Positions 1 to 7,368 of a stretch of 64,000 nucleotides of DNA are shown here, piece after piece. This DNA is from CAITSH01 sp025356665 (lineage in GTDB: Bacteria > Pseudomonadota > Gammaproteobacteria > Burkholderiales > SG8-39), in NCBI GenBank assembly GCA_025356665.1, contig JANXRV010000136.1:1-64000 (forward strand). Direction: 5' to 3'. The notes beneath the pieces are model-generated. The model had not been told where the DNA came from, ran no database searches, and saw nothing but the letters and a program-made list of their open reading frames with translations. Position 1 is the stretch's first letter. Each line of letters begins with the position of its first letter. The position numbers were made by a program, and so were the translations under genes.

Positions 1-156
1 TCAAAAACAAGATCAAAAACAAGATCAAAAACAAGATCAAAAACAAGATCAAAAACAAGATCAAAAACAAGATCAAAAACAAGATCAAAAACAAGATCAA
101 AAACAAGATCAAAAACAAGATCAAAAACAAGACCAAAGACAAGGTCAAAAGCAAAA
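1..156. repeat. 12-bp direct tandem repeat array (minisatellite)
   Basis: Eleven exact, head-to-tail copies of a 12-bp A-rich unit (TCAAAAACAAGA) run from base 1 to about 132, followed by about two degenerate copies to about 156. The array begins at the window edge, so its true length is unknown. No spacers are present, so it is not a CRISPR. No open frame of interest crosses it. Confidence 0.95.
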
Positions 157-191
157 GCTAGAACGACAGTCCACAGTGTTCATGTCGTTTG

Positions 192-463
192 TGACCTTGA
201 CTCCCGTAGGGGACGCCGAGAAGCGCAGCGTCCTCGGGGGAACTCCGGTCCCGTTGTCTGAGCCCCACGGCCTTATCGTGGGGCGAGTTTAGGGACCGGC
301 CCGAGGGCGCGAGCATCGCAGGGCAGCCCCCGCGTGACCAATCTGCATACTGCACTGCCGCTCCTCGGGGGCCGTCACCTCCGGGTCGCCTTCTTTGGGT
401 TACCTTTCTTGGCGAAGCAAGAAAGGTAACTCGCTCCCCGCAGGGGAGTGAAACCACCCAACT
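192..463. repeat. Intergenic hairpin element, copy A
   Basis: First of two related copies. The head, from 192, reads TGACCTTGACTCCCGTAGGG and continues into CCGAGAAGCGCAG. A perfect 12-bp inverted repeat follows, with arms at 399-410 and 419-430 (GTTACCTTTCTT and its complement). The tail at 437-463 is CCCCGCAGGGGAGTGAAACC and onward. All three blocks recur in the same order at 548-676. Copy A carries about 150 bp more between head and hairpin. The block resembles the non-coding repeats that often produce spurious ORFs in proteobacterial annotation. Confidence 0.75.
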
Positions 464-547
464 AAAAAAGAACGACCAAGCTCGCGCAGCGACAAAGTGA
501 GCCGTTGCGCACGAATGACGTCGCGTAGTGCGGCGTCCCGGGGTTAT

Positions 548-676
548 TGACCTTGACTCCCGTAGGGGACACCGAGAAGCGCAGGGGCGTCGGGGGTGTG
601 CTTTCTTTGCTTACTCTTCTTTGCACAAGCAAAGAAAGTAAGTCGCCCCCCGCAAGGGGGCGAAACCGCCCAACCG
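548..676. repeat. Intergenic hairpin element, copy B
   Basis: Second copy of the element at 192-463. It has the same head (TGACCTTGACTCCCGTAGGG), an imperfect hairpin with arms at about 610-623 and 630-642 (CAAAGAAAGTAAG on the right), and a similar tail at about 645-676. It lacks most of the spacer found in copy A. No protein-coding role is visible, and 1-790 contains no supported gene. Confidence 0.75.
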
Positions 677-748
677 AAGACGAGAGTCAAAGCGAGCGTA
701 GAGGTGAAGCACGCAGTCTCGAATTTAAGTCAGTGCGATACGCGTCGT

Positions 749-779
749 CTGGAAACCCTCGCCAGATGCGGCTTTCCAG
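749..779 (+). repeat. 31-bp palindromic REP-like unit, copy 1
   Basis: The unit starts CTGGAAA, ends TTTCCAG and has a CGCCAG core. It is one of five related copies in the window (also 2244-2272, 15247-15277, 38086-38116 and 52044-52074). It lies 11 nt beyond the stop codon of the minus-strand metallophosphoesterase gene and would fold at the 3' end of that transcript. Confidence 0.75.
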
Positions 780-790
780 CCATCACCCCA

Positions 791-1525
791 TCAGAGATTG
801 ATCACCCTGACCGGATCAAACCCGGTCGTCTCCTCCGGATACCCCCTCGGATTACACACCACGCGTGTGCCGTTCACGTTGTAATCAAACGCCGTATGCG
901 TATGTCCGTGCAACCACAGCTTCGCCTTGCCCATCAGGCCATCCATCGGCACGATGAAGCCGGGGTTGGCGGGGTGGCCTGCGAAGGCCGGGGCGATGGA
1001 GCCCGCGTGCGGCGCGAAATGGGTGATGACGACGGTGTCACCGTCGAAGCTTTCATCCAGCTTTCGCGCCAGCCAGTCTTTGTGTTCGACGCACAGTGCG
1101 ATGCCGTCCTCGGGTGTAAAGGCGCGCCCGCCCATGCGAATGAGCCGGTAGTCGGGGTTGAACTTGCGGCTTTGCTCGATCACGCGCGGGCGCTCCGGCG
1201 GCGATGCAAGGGAGAAGTCGGTCCAGAGTGCGCAACCGAGAAAGCGGGTTCCGGCGATGATGCGCTCGGCGCAATCGAGCAGGCTGACCCCGCCGTCCCT
1301 TGCGGCGCTTGTCAGCGCGCCCTGGACGGCGGCGAACTCACCCTCGTAATACTCGTGGTTGCCGGGCACGTAGAGCACCGGCACGTCGAAAGCCTGGCGT
1401 GCCCATGCAATGCCGGCGCAGCCGTTGGCGATATCACCGGCGAGGATCACCACATCGGCGGGCGCGACCGGCGGTTCGAACGGCCGGTTCTCGAGGTGCA
1501 GGTCGGAGAGGACGCGGATGCGCAT
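791..1525 (-). CDS. Calcineurin-like metallophosphoesterase
   Basis: A 244-residue cytosolic protein of the calcineurin-like phosphoesterase superfamily. The dinuclear metal motifs are in order: SDLHLE near residue 7 (D-x-H), LAGDIANG (GD), VPGNHEYY (GNHE), ITHFAPH and a final WLHGHTHTAFD (GHxH). The start chosen is the ATG at 1523-1525, giving MRIRVLSDLHLE; the frame stays open upstream but reads antisense to the ankyrin gene and looks like chance sequence. It lies 10 nt downstream of the ankyrin-repeat gene on the same strand, so the two are probably co-transcribed. The substrate cannot be predicted from these motifs. A REP-like hairpin follows its stop codon. Confidence 0.88.
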   Translation of the reverse strand: MRIRVLSDLHLENRPFEPPVAPADVVILAGDIANGCAGIAWARQAFDVPVLYVPGNHEYYEGEFAAVQGALTSAARDGGVSLLDCAERIIAGTRFLGCALWTDFSLASPPERPRVIEQSRKFNPDYRLIRMGGRAFTPEDGIALCVEHKDWLARKLDESFDGDTVVITHFAPHAGSIAPAFAGHPANPGFIVPMDGLMGKAKLWLHGHTHTAFDYNVNGTRVVCNPRGYPEETTGFDPVRVINL

Positions 1526-1535
1526 GGGGCGCTCG

Positions 1536-2240
1536 TCAGCGCGCGCCGGCGCTGCGCAGCAGTGCCGCAATTTCGCGCTGGCCCTTGCGTTCGGCATGGG
1601 CCAGCGGCGAGACACCTTCGCGGTCGGCGAGGTCCGGCTTGGCGCCGTGCGCGAGCAGCAGCCTGACGATCTCGGTGTGGGCGCGACCGCCGTCACCGAG
1701 GATGACGGCCTCGAGCAGGCCGGTCCAGCCAAGCTTGTTGACGTGGTTGACATCGATCCTGGTTTTCAGCAGTTCGCGCACTGCTTCGACGTGGCCGTAA
1801 TGGCAGGCCGGCGTGAGCGCGGTGCCGCCATAACGGTTGGTGCTCTTCAGGTCGGCACCGGCGGCAAGGGTCATGCGCAGGATTTCCAGGTGGCCGCTCG
1901 CGCCGGCGAGCAGGTAAGGGCTGTCTTCGATGGCGTCCCTGGCATTGACATCGGCGCCGGCGGCGATGAGTTGTCGCGCCGCCTCAACGTGGTTGCCCTG
2001 CGTCGCCGCCATCAGCGCGGTGCGTGCGCGGTGGTCGCGTGCCTTGACGCTGACGCCTTCGGCGAGCAGACGTTTCAGCGCGCCGTTGTCGCCGCGTGAA
2101 GCGGCCGCGATGAGTTGCTGCTCCGGCGGCGTGGGCGCCGCCGATGGCATCGCCGGCACCTGGGCGGAGGCCGGGATGCCGGACAGTGCCGCTGCGGCAA
2201 TCAACAACAGAAATTGTCGTCTCATCCTGCGCGCCTCCAT
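1536..2240 (-). CDS. Exported ankyrin-repeat protein
   Basis: A 234-residue protein with an N-terminal signal peptide (hydrophobic run LLLIAAAALSG, likely cut after ASAQ) followed by about five ankyrin repeats covering residues 45-230, for example ALMAATQGNHVEAARQLIAAG and GHLEILRMTLAAGAD-type units. Ankyrin repeats bind protein partners; here the site would be periplasmic. A second ATG at 2223-2225 would shorten the N-terminus by five residues and gives a more usual signal peptide (MRRQFLLLI). The gene sits between argG and the phosphoesterase on the same strand. No specific function can be assigned. Confidence 0.85.
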   Translation of the reverse strand: MEARRMRRQFLLLIAAAALSGIPASAQVPAMPSAAPTPPEQQLIAAASRGDNGALKRLLAEGVSVKARDHRARTALMAATQGNHVEAARQLIAAGADVNARDAIEDSPYLLAGASGHLEILRMTLAAGADLKSTNRYGGTALTPACHYGHVEAVRELLKTRIDVNHVNKLGWTGLLEAVILGDGGRAHTEIVRLLLAHGAKPDLADREGVSPLAHAERKGQREIAALLRSAGAR

Positions 2241-2243
2241 ACG

Positions 2244-2272
2244 CTGGAGAGCCGCGCCAGGCGGCTTTCCAG
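2244..2272 (+). repeat. REP-like palindromic unit, copy 2
   Basis: A 29-bp member of the 31-bp family: CTGGAGAGCC, then GCGCCAGGCGG, then CTTTCCAG. It lies 9 nt beyond the argG stop codon and just upstream of the ankyrin gene start, so a hairpin forms in the argG 3' end or in the leader of the next gene. Confidence 0.8.
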
Positions 2273-2281
2273 ATGCCCCGG

Positions 2282-3535
2282 CTATTTCCGGCCGGCTTTC
2301 GCCGCGATGCGCATGCGCAGCGCGTTGAGCTTGATGAAGCCGTCGGCGTCGGCCTGGTTGTAGGCGCCGCCGTCATCATCGAAAGTGGAGATTTTCATGT
2401 CGAACAGCGAATCGCTCTTTGATTCACGCCCGACCACCATCAGCGTGCCCTTGTAGAGCTTGAGGCGCACCTTGCCGTTGACCGGCTTTTGCGACTCGTC
2501 GATCAGCACCTGCAGGAGCTTCCTCTCCGGGCTGAACCAGTAGCCGTTGTAGATTAGGCGCGCATAGCGCGGCATCAGGTCGTCCTTGAGCGCGAGCACC
2601 TCGCGGTCCATGGTGATCGACTCGATGGCGCGATGGCCCTTCCACATGATGGTGCCGCCGGGTGTTTCGTAGCAGCCGCGCGACTTCATGCCGACATAGC
2701 GGTTCTCCACCAGGTCGAGGCGGCCGATGCCGTGCTTGCCACCCAGGCGGTTGAGTTCGGTGAGCACCGCAGCCGGCGACAGCTTCTTGCCGTTGATGGC
2801 GGTGATGTCACCGCGCACATAGGTAAGCTCGATGACCTCGGGCTTGTTCGGCGCTTTTTCCGGCGACACCGTCAGCCGCCACATCGAATCCTCGGGCGAG
2901 AAATTCGGATCCTCGAGGATGCCGCCCTCGTAGGAAATGTGCAGCAGGTTGGCGTCCATTGAGTAGGGCGCGCCGCCACTTCTTTTACCTGGTAATGCGC
3001 GTTTCTTGAAATCGACCGGGATGCCGTGCTGGTCGGCGTAGGCGAGCAGTTTGTCGCGTGACAAGAGGTCCCACTCGCGCCAGGGCGCGATGACCTTGAC
3101 GCCGGGCATCAGCGCATAGGCCCCCAGTTCAAAGCGCACCTGGTCGTTGCCCTTGCCTGTGGCGCCGTGCGAGATCGCGTCGGCCTTCACTTTTTTGGCG
3201 ATCTCGACCATGCGCTTGGCGATGAGTGGGCGGGCGATCGAGGTGCCGAGCAGGTATTCGCCTTCATACAGCGTGTTGGCGCGGAACATCGGGAAGACGA
3301 AATCGCGCACGAACTCCTCGCGCAGGTCTTCGATGAAGATGTTCTCTTTCTTGATGCCCATCTTGATGGCCTTGGCGCGCGCCGGCGCGACTTCCTCGCC
3401 CTGGCCGATGTCGGCGGTGAAGGTCACCACCTCGCAGTGGTACTGATCCTGCAGCCACTTGAGGATGACCGAGGTGTCGAGGCCGCCCGAGTAGGCGAGT
3501 ACGACCTTGTTGATTTTTTTGCTTTGCTTTGCCAT
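2282..3535 (-). CDS. argG: Argininosuccinate synthase
   Basis: Condenses citrulline and aspartate with ATP to argininosuccinate, the penultimate step of arginine synthesis. The 417-residue protein has the N-type ATP pyrophosphatase P-loop AYSGGLDTSVILKWL near residues 14-28, followed by the family blocks ATGKGNDQVRFE and the SMDANLLHISYEGG region. Length is normal for the family. The start is the ATG at 3533-3535 (MAKQSKKINK); the frame extends further upstream only through the intergenic repeat at 3585-3701. It lies downstream of argF on the same strand, separated by that repeat, so the arginine genes are neighbours but may not share one transcript. Confidence 0.97.
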   Translation of the reverse strand: MAKQSKKINKVVLAYSGGLDTSVILKWLQDQYHCEVVTFTADIGQGEEVAPARAKAIKMGIKKENIFIEDLREEFVRDFVFPMFRANTLYEGEYLLGTSIARPLIAKRMVEIAKKVKADAISHGATGKGNDQVRFELGAYALMPGVKVIAPWREWDLLSRDKLLAYADQHGIPVDFKKRALPGKRSGGAPYSMDANLLHISYEGGILEDPNFSPEDSMWRLTVSPEKAPNKPEVIELTYVRGDITAINGKKLSPAAVLTELNRLGGKHGIGRLDLVENRYVGMKSRGCYETPGGTIMWKGHRAIESITMDREVLALKDDLMPRYARLIYNGYWFSPERKLLQVLIDESQKPVNGKVRLKLYKGTLMVVGRESKSDSLFDMKISTFDDDGGAYNQADADGFIKLNALRMRIAAKAGRK

Positions 3536-3584
3536 GTTCGAGCCTGTATGTAGAGCCGGTTTTAAAAATAAATATTTTACTGAT

Positions 3585-3701
3585 GTCATTGCGAGCGCGG
3601 CAATCTCATCGTTCTTGTGGCTATCGTCGCATGGCCAAGAGATTGCCGCCTCCCCTCGGGGGATTACCTTCGGGGCATCGGCTTTGCCTCCTCGCAATGA
3701 C
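3585..3701. repeat. 117-bp inverted-repeat element between argF and argG (MITE-like)
   Basis: The terminal 11 bp at 3585-3595 (GTCATTGCGAG) is the exact inverse complement of 3691-3701 (CTCGCAATGAC). A second nested pair, GCGGCAATCTC at 3597-3607 and GAGATTGCCGC at 3639-3649, is also exact. The element has no coding capacity and fills most of the argF-argG gap. The nested perfect arms are typical of a non-autonomous mobile or BIME-type repeat. No target duplication was established. Confidence 0.7.
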
Positions 3702-3716
3702 CGCTGGCAGCGATTG

Positions 3717-4637
3717 TTATGTCTTCACCCGCCCCAGCAGCAGGTATTCCATCAGCGCCTTTTGCGCATGCAGGCGGTTTTCCGCCTCCTCCCAGACCAC
3801 GCTGTTCGGGCCGTCAATGACTTCGGCGGCGACTTCCTCGCCGCGGTGCGCGGGCAGGCAGTGCATGAACAGCGCGTCTTTTTTTGCCGCCTTCATCATG
3901 TCGGCGTCGACCTGCCAGTCCTCGAAGTCGCGCTTGCGCTCTTCGTTCTCGGCCTCAAAGCCCATGCTGGTCCAGACATCGGTGGTGACAAGGTCGGCTC
4001 CCTTCGCCGCTTCCATGGGATCGGCGAATTCCTCGTAGTGGTCATTGCCGTAGAGGTTGGCACGCTCGGCTTCAACTTCGTAGCCAGGGGGCGTGGAGAC
4101 GTGCACGTTAAAGCCGAACACCTCCGCCGCCTGCAGCCAGGTGTTGCAGACGTTGTTCGAGTCGCCGATCCAGGCCACCGTCTTGCCGCGGATTGAGCCG
4201 CGATGTTCGATATAGGTGTAGATGTCGGCAAGGATCTGGCAGGGGTGGTATTCGTTGGTGAGGCCGTTGATCACCGGCACGCGCGAATGGCTGGCGAAAC
4301 GCTCGATGATGTCCTGCTCAAAGGTGCGGATCATCACCAGGTCGGACATGCGCGAGATCACCTGCGCCGCGTCCTCGACCGGTTCGCCGCGGCCAAGTTG
4401 CGAGTCGCGTGTGTTGAGATAAATCGCCGAGCCGCCCAATTGCTGCATGCCGGCCTCGAAGGAAAGGCGCGTGCGGGTTGAGGCCTTCTCGAAAATCATC
4501 ACCAGTGTGCGGTCGGCGAGGGGCCAGTATCTCTCGAATGATTTGAAGCGCGCCTTGATCCAGCGCGTGCGCTCGAAAACATGGTCGTAGTCGTCGAGGT
4601 TGAAATCGTTGAATTGCAGGTAGTGTTTTACCGCCAT
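3717..4637 (-). CDS. argF: Ornithine carbamoyltransferase
   Basis: Transfers the carbamoyl group from carbamoyl phosphate to ornithine, forming citrulline. The 306-residue protein has the carbamoyl phosphate loop FEKASTRTRLSFE near residue 50, the HPCQILAD block, and the ornithine-binding loop FMHCLPAHRGEEV near residue 265, all intact. The length matches the anabolic single-domain family. The ATG at 4635-4637 gives MAVKHYLQFND, a standard start. It is upstream of argG on the same strand. The first 60 residues carry the typical WIKARFKSFERYWPL region, so the gene looks fully functional. Confidence 0.97.
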   Translation of the reverse strand: MAVKHYLQFNDFNLDDYDHVFERTRWIKARFKSFERYWPLADRTLVMIFEKASTRTRLSFEAGMQQLGGSAIYLNTRDSQLGRGEPVEDAAQVISRMSDLVMIRTFEQDIIERFASHSRVPVINGLTNEYHPCQILADIYTYIEHRGSIRGKTVAWIGDSNNVCNTWLQAAEVFGFNVHVSTPPGYEVEAERANLYGNDHYEEFADPMEAAKGADLVTTDVWTSMGFEAENEERKRDFEDWQVDADMMKAAKKDALFMHCLPAHRGEEVAAEVIDGPNSVVWEEAENRLHAQKALMEYLLLGRVKT

Positions 4638-4649
4638 GGTGCGCCCCGG

Positions 4650-4895
4650 TTATTGCGCCGATGCTTTTGAGGGAAAGCCGCGAATGATCTGCGACAGCAG
4701 GTGCGCCGGCTCGCCGGCCGTGATAGTGATGCGCGGGCCGGTGGCAGGGGCCCGCCGCGCCATGTCGTCGCCAATGCGCCCTGGTGCCATGCGCATAAAC
4801 ATGCCTTGGCCGCCGTTGATTTTCGCCGGCGGACTGTTATGGGTGTTCATGACGTGTGATGCGTGAGCCATGCTGTTGCCGAGTTGAAGTGCCAT
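4650..4895 (-). CDS. Small hypothetical protein upstream of argF
   Basis: An 81-residue open frame ends 12 nt before the argF start on the same strand. The C-terminal part (ITITAGEPAHLLSQIIRGFP) looks like ordinary protein sequence, whereas the Met-rich N-terminal part does not resemble anything I know. It could be a short cotranscribed protein or part of the argF leader. The weak family signal keeps confidence low; conservation of the frame in relatives would decide it. The remaining gap to 5086 holds a GC-rich hairpin near 4930-4947 but no recognised regulator site. Confidence 0.3.
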   Translation of the reverse strand: MALQLGNSMAHASHVMNTHNSPPAKINGGQGMFMRMAPGRIGDDMARRAPATGPRITITAGEPAHLLSQIIRGFPSKASAQ

Positions 4896-5086
4896 CCCGA
4901 GTGCGCAAAGCGACGTTTTAAAACAAGGACGGCGGCTCGCGCCGCCGTATTGCCGCTGTTGTTATTGCACCGGTGAGCCTTGTTTTCCGGTCCTGTTTTT
5001 TTTGCCGCGCCAAAAATATGTGCGAGAATGAAAAAATCAATCCAAACCGCATTTTAGCATAGCGTCACTGCCGACAGCCCGGGCGA

Positions 5087-5869
5087 ATGAACTCCAGACT
5101 GACTGTTTTTAACCAGAAGGGCGGCGTGGGAAAGACCACGACAACGCTCAACCTTGGCGCCGCGCTGGCGGCGCGGCAGCTATCGCCCTTATTGCTCGAT
5201 CTCGACGCCCAGGCCCATCTGACTGGCATTCTGTCGCCGGTGCCAAGCGGCGCTGACAGCCTGTTCGCGTTCTATAACGAAGGCAAGACCCTGGCCCAGT
5301 TGTTGCGCCCGGTCATGCTCGCGGGGCGTGGTGGCGCGGAACTTGTCCCCGCGCACTCGGAGTTGATGAAAGTCGACTCGCTGTTCGGCAAGGGGCCGGA
5401 CATCCTCAACCGCCTGCGCCTGGGGCTTGAGGTGCAGGCGCGTGATGATCCTTCCAGACCGGTACTGATCGATTGTTGCCCCATGCTGGGTGTGTTGTCG
5501 CTGAACGGCGTTTTTGCCACTCAGCGCGTGCTCATTCCGATTTCCACCGACCATCTTGCGGTACGCGGGGCGCTGGCGCTGGAGGGCACGCTCAAGGCGC
5601 TGGAGCATGTGTTGAAAAAACGCGTCGAGCGGCGTTACCTGCTGACGCGCTTTGACGGGCGGCGTCGCATGTCACGCGAAATCGCCGCACAGTTGCAAGC
5701 GCGTTTTGGCGCGGAGTTATGCCAAACGCGCATCGCCGAAAACGTCGCCATTGCCGAGAGCCCTGCCTTTGGCAAGGATGTGTTCAGCTACGCTGCAGAC
5801 AGTCGCGGCGCGGCCGATTACGCGAGCCTGCTGGAGGAGTTGTTGGTGACTGGATTCCTGGAGGTCTGA
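5087..5869 (+). CDS. ParA/Soj-family ATPase, orphan
   Basis: A 260-residue P-loop ATPase of the ParA/MinD superfamily. It has the deviant Walker A motif KGGVGKTTTTLNLG at about residues 10-23, the LLDLDAQAHLTG switch block, and a Walker B-like VLIDCCPMLG near residue 127. Family members form nucleotide-dependent dimers and position DNA or protein cargo. No parB, parS or chromosome-origin genes are next to it, so a role in chromosome segregation is not supported; an orphan ParA placing another cargo is as likely. It is followed by a 6-bp tandem repeat array. Confidence 0.85.
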   Translation: MNSRLTVFNQKGGVGKTTTTLNLGAALAARQLSPLLLDLDAQAHLTGILSPVPSGADSLFAFYNEGKTLAQLLRPVMLAGRGGAELVPAHSELMKVDSLFGKGPDILNRLRLGLEVQARDDPSRPVLIDCCPMLGVLSLNGVFATQRVLIPISTDHLAVRGALALEGTLKALEHVLKKRVERRYLLTRFDGRRRMSREIAAQLQARFGAELCQTRIAENVAIAESPAFGKDVFSYAADSRGAADYASLLEELLVTGFLEV

Positions 5870-5890
5870 CCGCCTCGTCACGCGGCACTA

Positions 5891-5926
5891 AGACTGAGAC
5901 TGAGACCGAGACCGAGACTGAGACTG
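5891..5926. repeat. 6-bp tandem repeat (AGACTG/AGACCG, six units)
   Basis: Six consecutive hexamers, AGACTG twice, AGACCG twice, AGACTG twice, start 21 nt after the ParA stop codon. Any frame through it reads Thr-Glu or Ser-Val repeats, so apparent ORFs across this stretch are artefacts. No gene is supported between 5870 and 6039. Confidence 0.9.
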
Positions 5927-6039
5927 GCCTGCGCTTGGTAACGCGTGGCAACGCTTGGCAGCCCAGGCTGCCCACCAAGATTCTGGCGGTGTTGGCCTGC
6001 CCCAGGCGCAGGTCGGCGCAGGTCCTGAGGCGACGGTGC

Positions 6040-6261
6040 TTACTTGGTGACGAGGGAAACGACATCCTCGAAGCTCATTGGCGTCGCCCGACCGTTGCCC
6101 GCCTGAATGAATCGATCGAGGATCTCGCAATGCAGGTACATCTGGCGCAGCTTGCGTTCGGCGTCCGCCTCGTCACGTCCGTGAATCATCAGATTCTCCA
6201 CGACCAGTCCCTGCCGTGTCCGGATGCGAAACCCAAATTTTATGGTGTTGATTTGCAGCAT
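6040..6261 (-). CDS. Small conserved hypothetical protein
   Basis: A 73-residue protein beginning MLQINTIKFGFRIRTRQG and continuing with a HGRDEADAERKLRQMY block. The sequence looks like a folded alpha/beta domain and is charged and balanced, unlike chance frames nearby. I recall similar short unnamed proteins in betaproteobacteria but know of no function. It faces away from the DUF3579 gene, with a 221-bp AT-richer divergent promoter region (6262-6482) between them. It has no signal peptide or membrane segment, so it is probably cytosolic. Confidence 0.65.
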   Translation of the reverse strand: MLQINTIKFGFRIRTRQGLVVENLMIHGRDEADAERKLRQMYLHCEILDRFIQAGNGRATPMSFEDVVSLVTK

Positions 6262-6482
6262 GACCCTCTCCCATCAAGCGCTTATCAAAACATATATCAT
6301 GAATACCGTAAAAGTACAATCTAACTCCATGGTTATGTGACTTTTTCTTTATTCCGATCTGCTGAAATGATGGATTTCTCCATTGATGCACCGCTCTTGG
6401 GCGGATGCCGGGTGGGGCGAACGCGGCTGTTATACTTGTTTTGTATCTCCCCTACCTCACTCCGAGCACAGGCCAGCGCCGC

Positions 6483-6785
6483 ATGCCCGTCGCCACAGAC
6501 GAGTTCATCATCGTAGGGCAAACCCACGACGGCAAGACCTTTCGCCCGAGCGACTGGGCGGATCGCTTGTGCGGCATCATGTCGGCCTTTGGCTCGGATC
6601 AGCGCATGCAGTATTCGCCCTACGTGCAGCCGATCAATGTCGGTGGTGTCAAATGTGTGCTGATCGACGTGCGTCTGAAGGAATTGGAGCCTATGGCCTA
6701 CAACTTCCTGATCAATTTCGCCCGGGACAACGAATTGAAGACGCGACCCGGACGGGGCCCGGCGCGCGAGGAAGACGCGGCATAA
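6483..6785 (+). CDS. DUF3579 family protein
   Basis: A 100-residue protein starting MPVATDEFIIVGQTHDGKTF. It matches the DUF3579 family pattern as I know it: DGKTFRPSDWADRLCG, then YSPYVQPINVGGVKCVLIDVRL, then LEPMAYNFLINFARDNEL. The family is largely confined to betaproteobacteria, where it is often found near arginine genes, as here (argF/argG about 2-4 kb away). Its function is not established. The start is the ATG at 6483; the longer upstream frame is unlikely because family members begin close to this Met. A strong bidirectional terminator follows at 6852-6881. Confidence 0.88.
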   Translation: MPVATDEFIIVGQTHDGKTFRPSDWADRLCGIMSAFGSDQRMQYSPYVQPINVGGVKCVLIDVRLKELEPMAYNFLINFARDNELKTRPGRGPAREEDAA

Positions 6786-6851
6786 GGCGGCACCGGGCTA
6801 CGGGTTTTTCGTTTCCGGCCGGTATGTTTCCGGCCAGTATAAAAAGGGCGT

Positions 6852-6881
6852 AAAAAAAGCCGCTCGAGAGCGGCTTTTTTT
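6852..6881. terminator. Bidirectional rho-independent terminator
   Basis: A perfect 14-bp stem (AAAAAAAGCCGCTC and its complement) with a 2-nt loop. It has an A-run on one side and a T-run on the other, so it can stop transcripts from both the DUF3579 gene (plus) and rpsT (minus), whose 3' ends converge here. Confidence 0.93.
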
Positions 6882-6898
6882 ATGCGGCGAGACCTTAT

Positions 6899-7162
6899 TC
6901 AGGCCATCGCCTTGACCTTGGCATTGAGGCGGCTCTTGCTGCGCGCGGCCTTGTTCTTGTGAATGATTTTCTTGTCTGCGATGCGGTCAACCACGCTGCT
7001 TGCTTCACGGAAAGCCTGCTGTGCGACGGTTTTGTCGCCTGCCTTGATGGCCTTGCCGACTTTTTTCAGCGCGGAGCGCAATGCGGTGCGCTGCGAGGCG
7101 TTGAGGACGCGTCGTTTTGAGGATTGACGGGCTGCTTTACGCGCCCCAGCAGTGTTGGCCAT
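6899..7162 (-). CDS. rpsT: 30S ribosomal protein S20
   Basis: An 87-residue, highly basic primary 16S rRNA-binding protein of the small subunit. It starts MANTAGARKAARQ and has the S20 signature RTALRSALKKVGKAI near the middle and KIIHKNKAARSKSRL near the C-terminus. The start is the ATG at 7160-7162; an upstream in-frame Met at 7219 would add a non-homologous 19-residue leader. It is monocistronic, diverges from murJ and ends at the shared terminator. rpsT next to murJ (mviN) is a common proteobacterial arrangement. Confidence 0.97.
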   Translation of the reverse strand: MANTAGARKAARQSSKRRVLNASQRTALRSALKKVGKAIKAGDKTVAQQAFREASSVVDRIADKKIIHKNKAARSKSRLNAKVKAMA

Positions 7163-7356
7163 GTTCTTCTGTCGCTTGAAGGAAAGTCTGCCATTGTACC
7201 GACTTTGGCGCCGGCACACAAGCGGGGATTATGCCTGTTGGTCAGTCGCTTGGCGGGAAATTCGGGCGCCACAACAGAGGCTTGGCGTGCCGGCGCAGGT
7301 TTTGTCCCGCTGGGTGGTGTTGGTGATGTAATGCGTCATATCGCGCCGCTCGCCCT

Positions 7357-7362
7357 TATAAT
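7357..7362 (+). promoter_or_regulatory. Candidate -10 box for murJ
   Basis: A consensus TATAAT lies 6 nt before the murJ ATG at 7369. No good -35 hexamer is visible at 16-18 bp spacing. If used, transcription would start at or next to the start codon. Confidence 0.35.
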
Positions 7363-7368
7363 CGGGCG

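Noticed and set aside
1..156. Possible CRISPR array
   Set aside because: Units are 12 bp with no spacers and no cas genes nearby; it is a simple tandem repeat.
158..457. A 99-residue minus-strand frame with signal-free, Arg-rich sequence
   Set aside because: It lies wholly in the repeated hairpin element and reads through the stem; composition is not protein-like.
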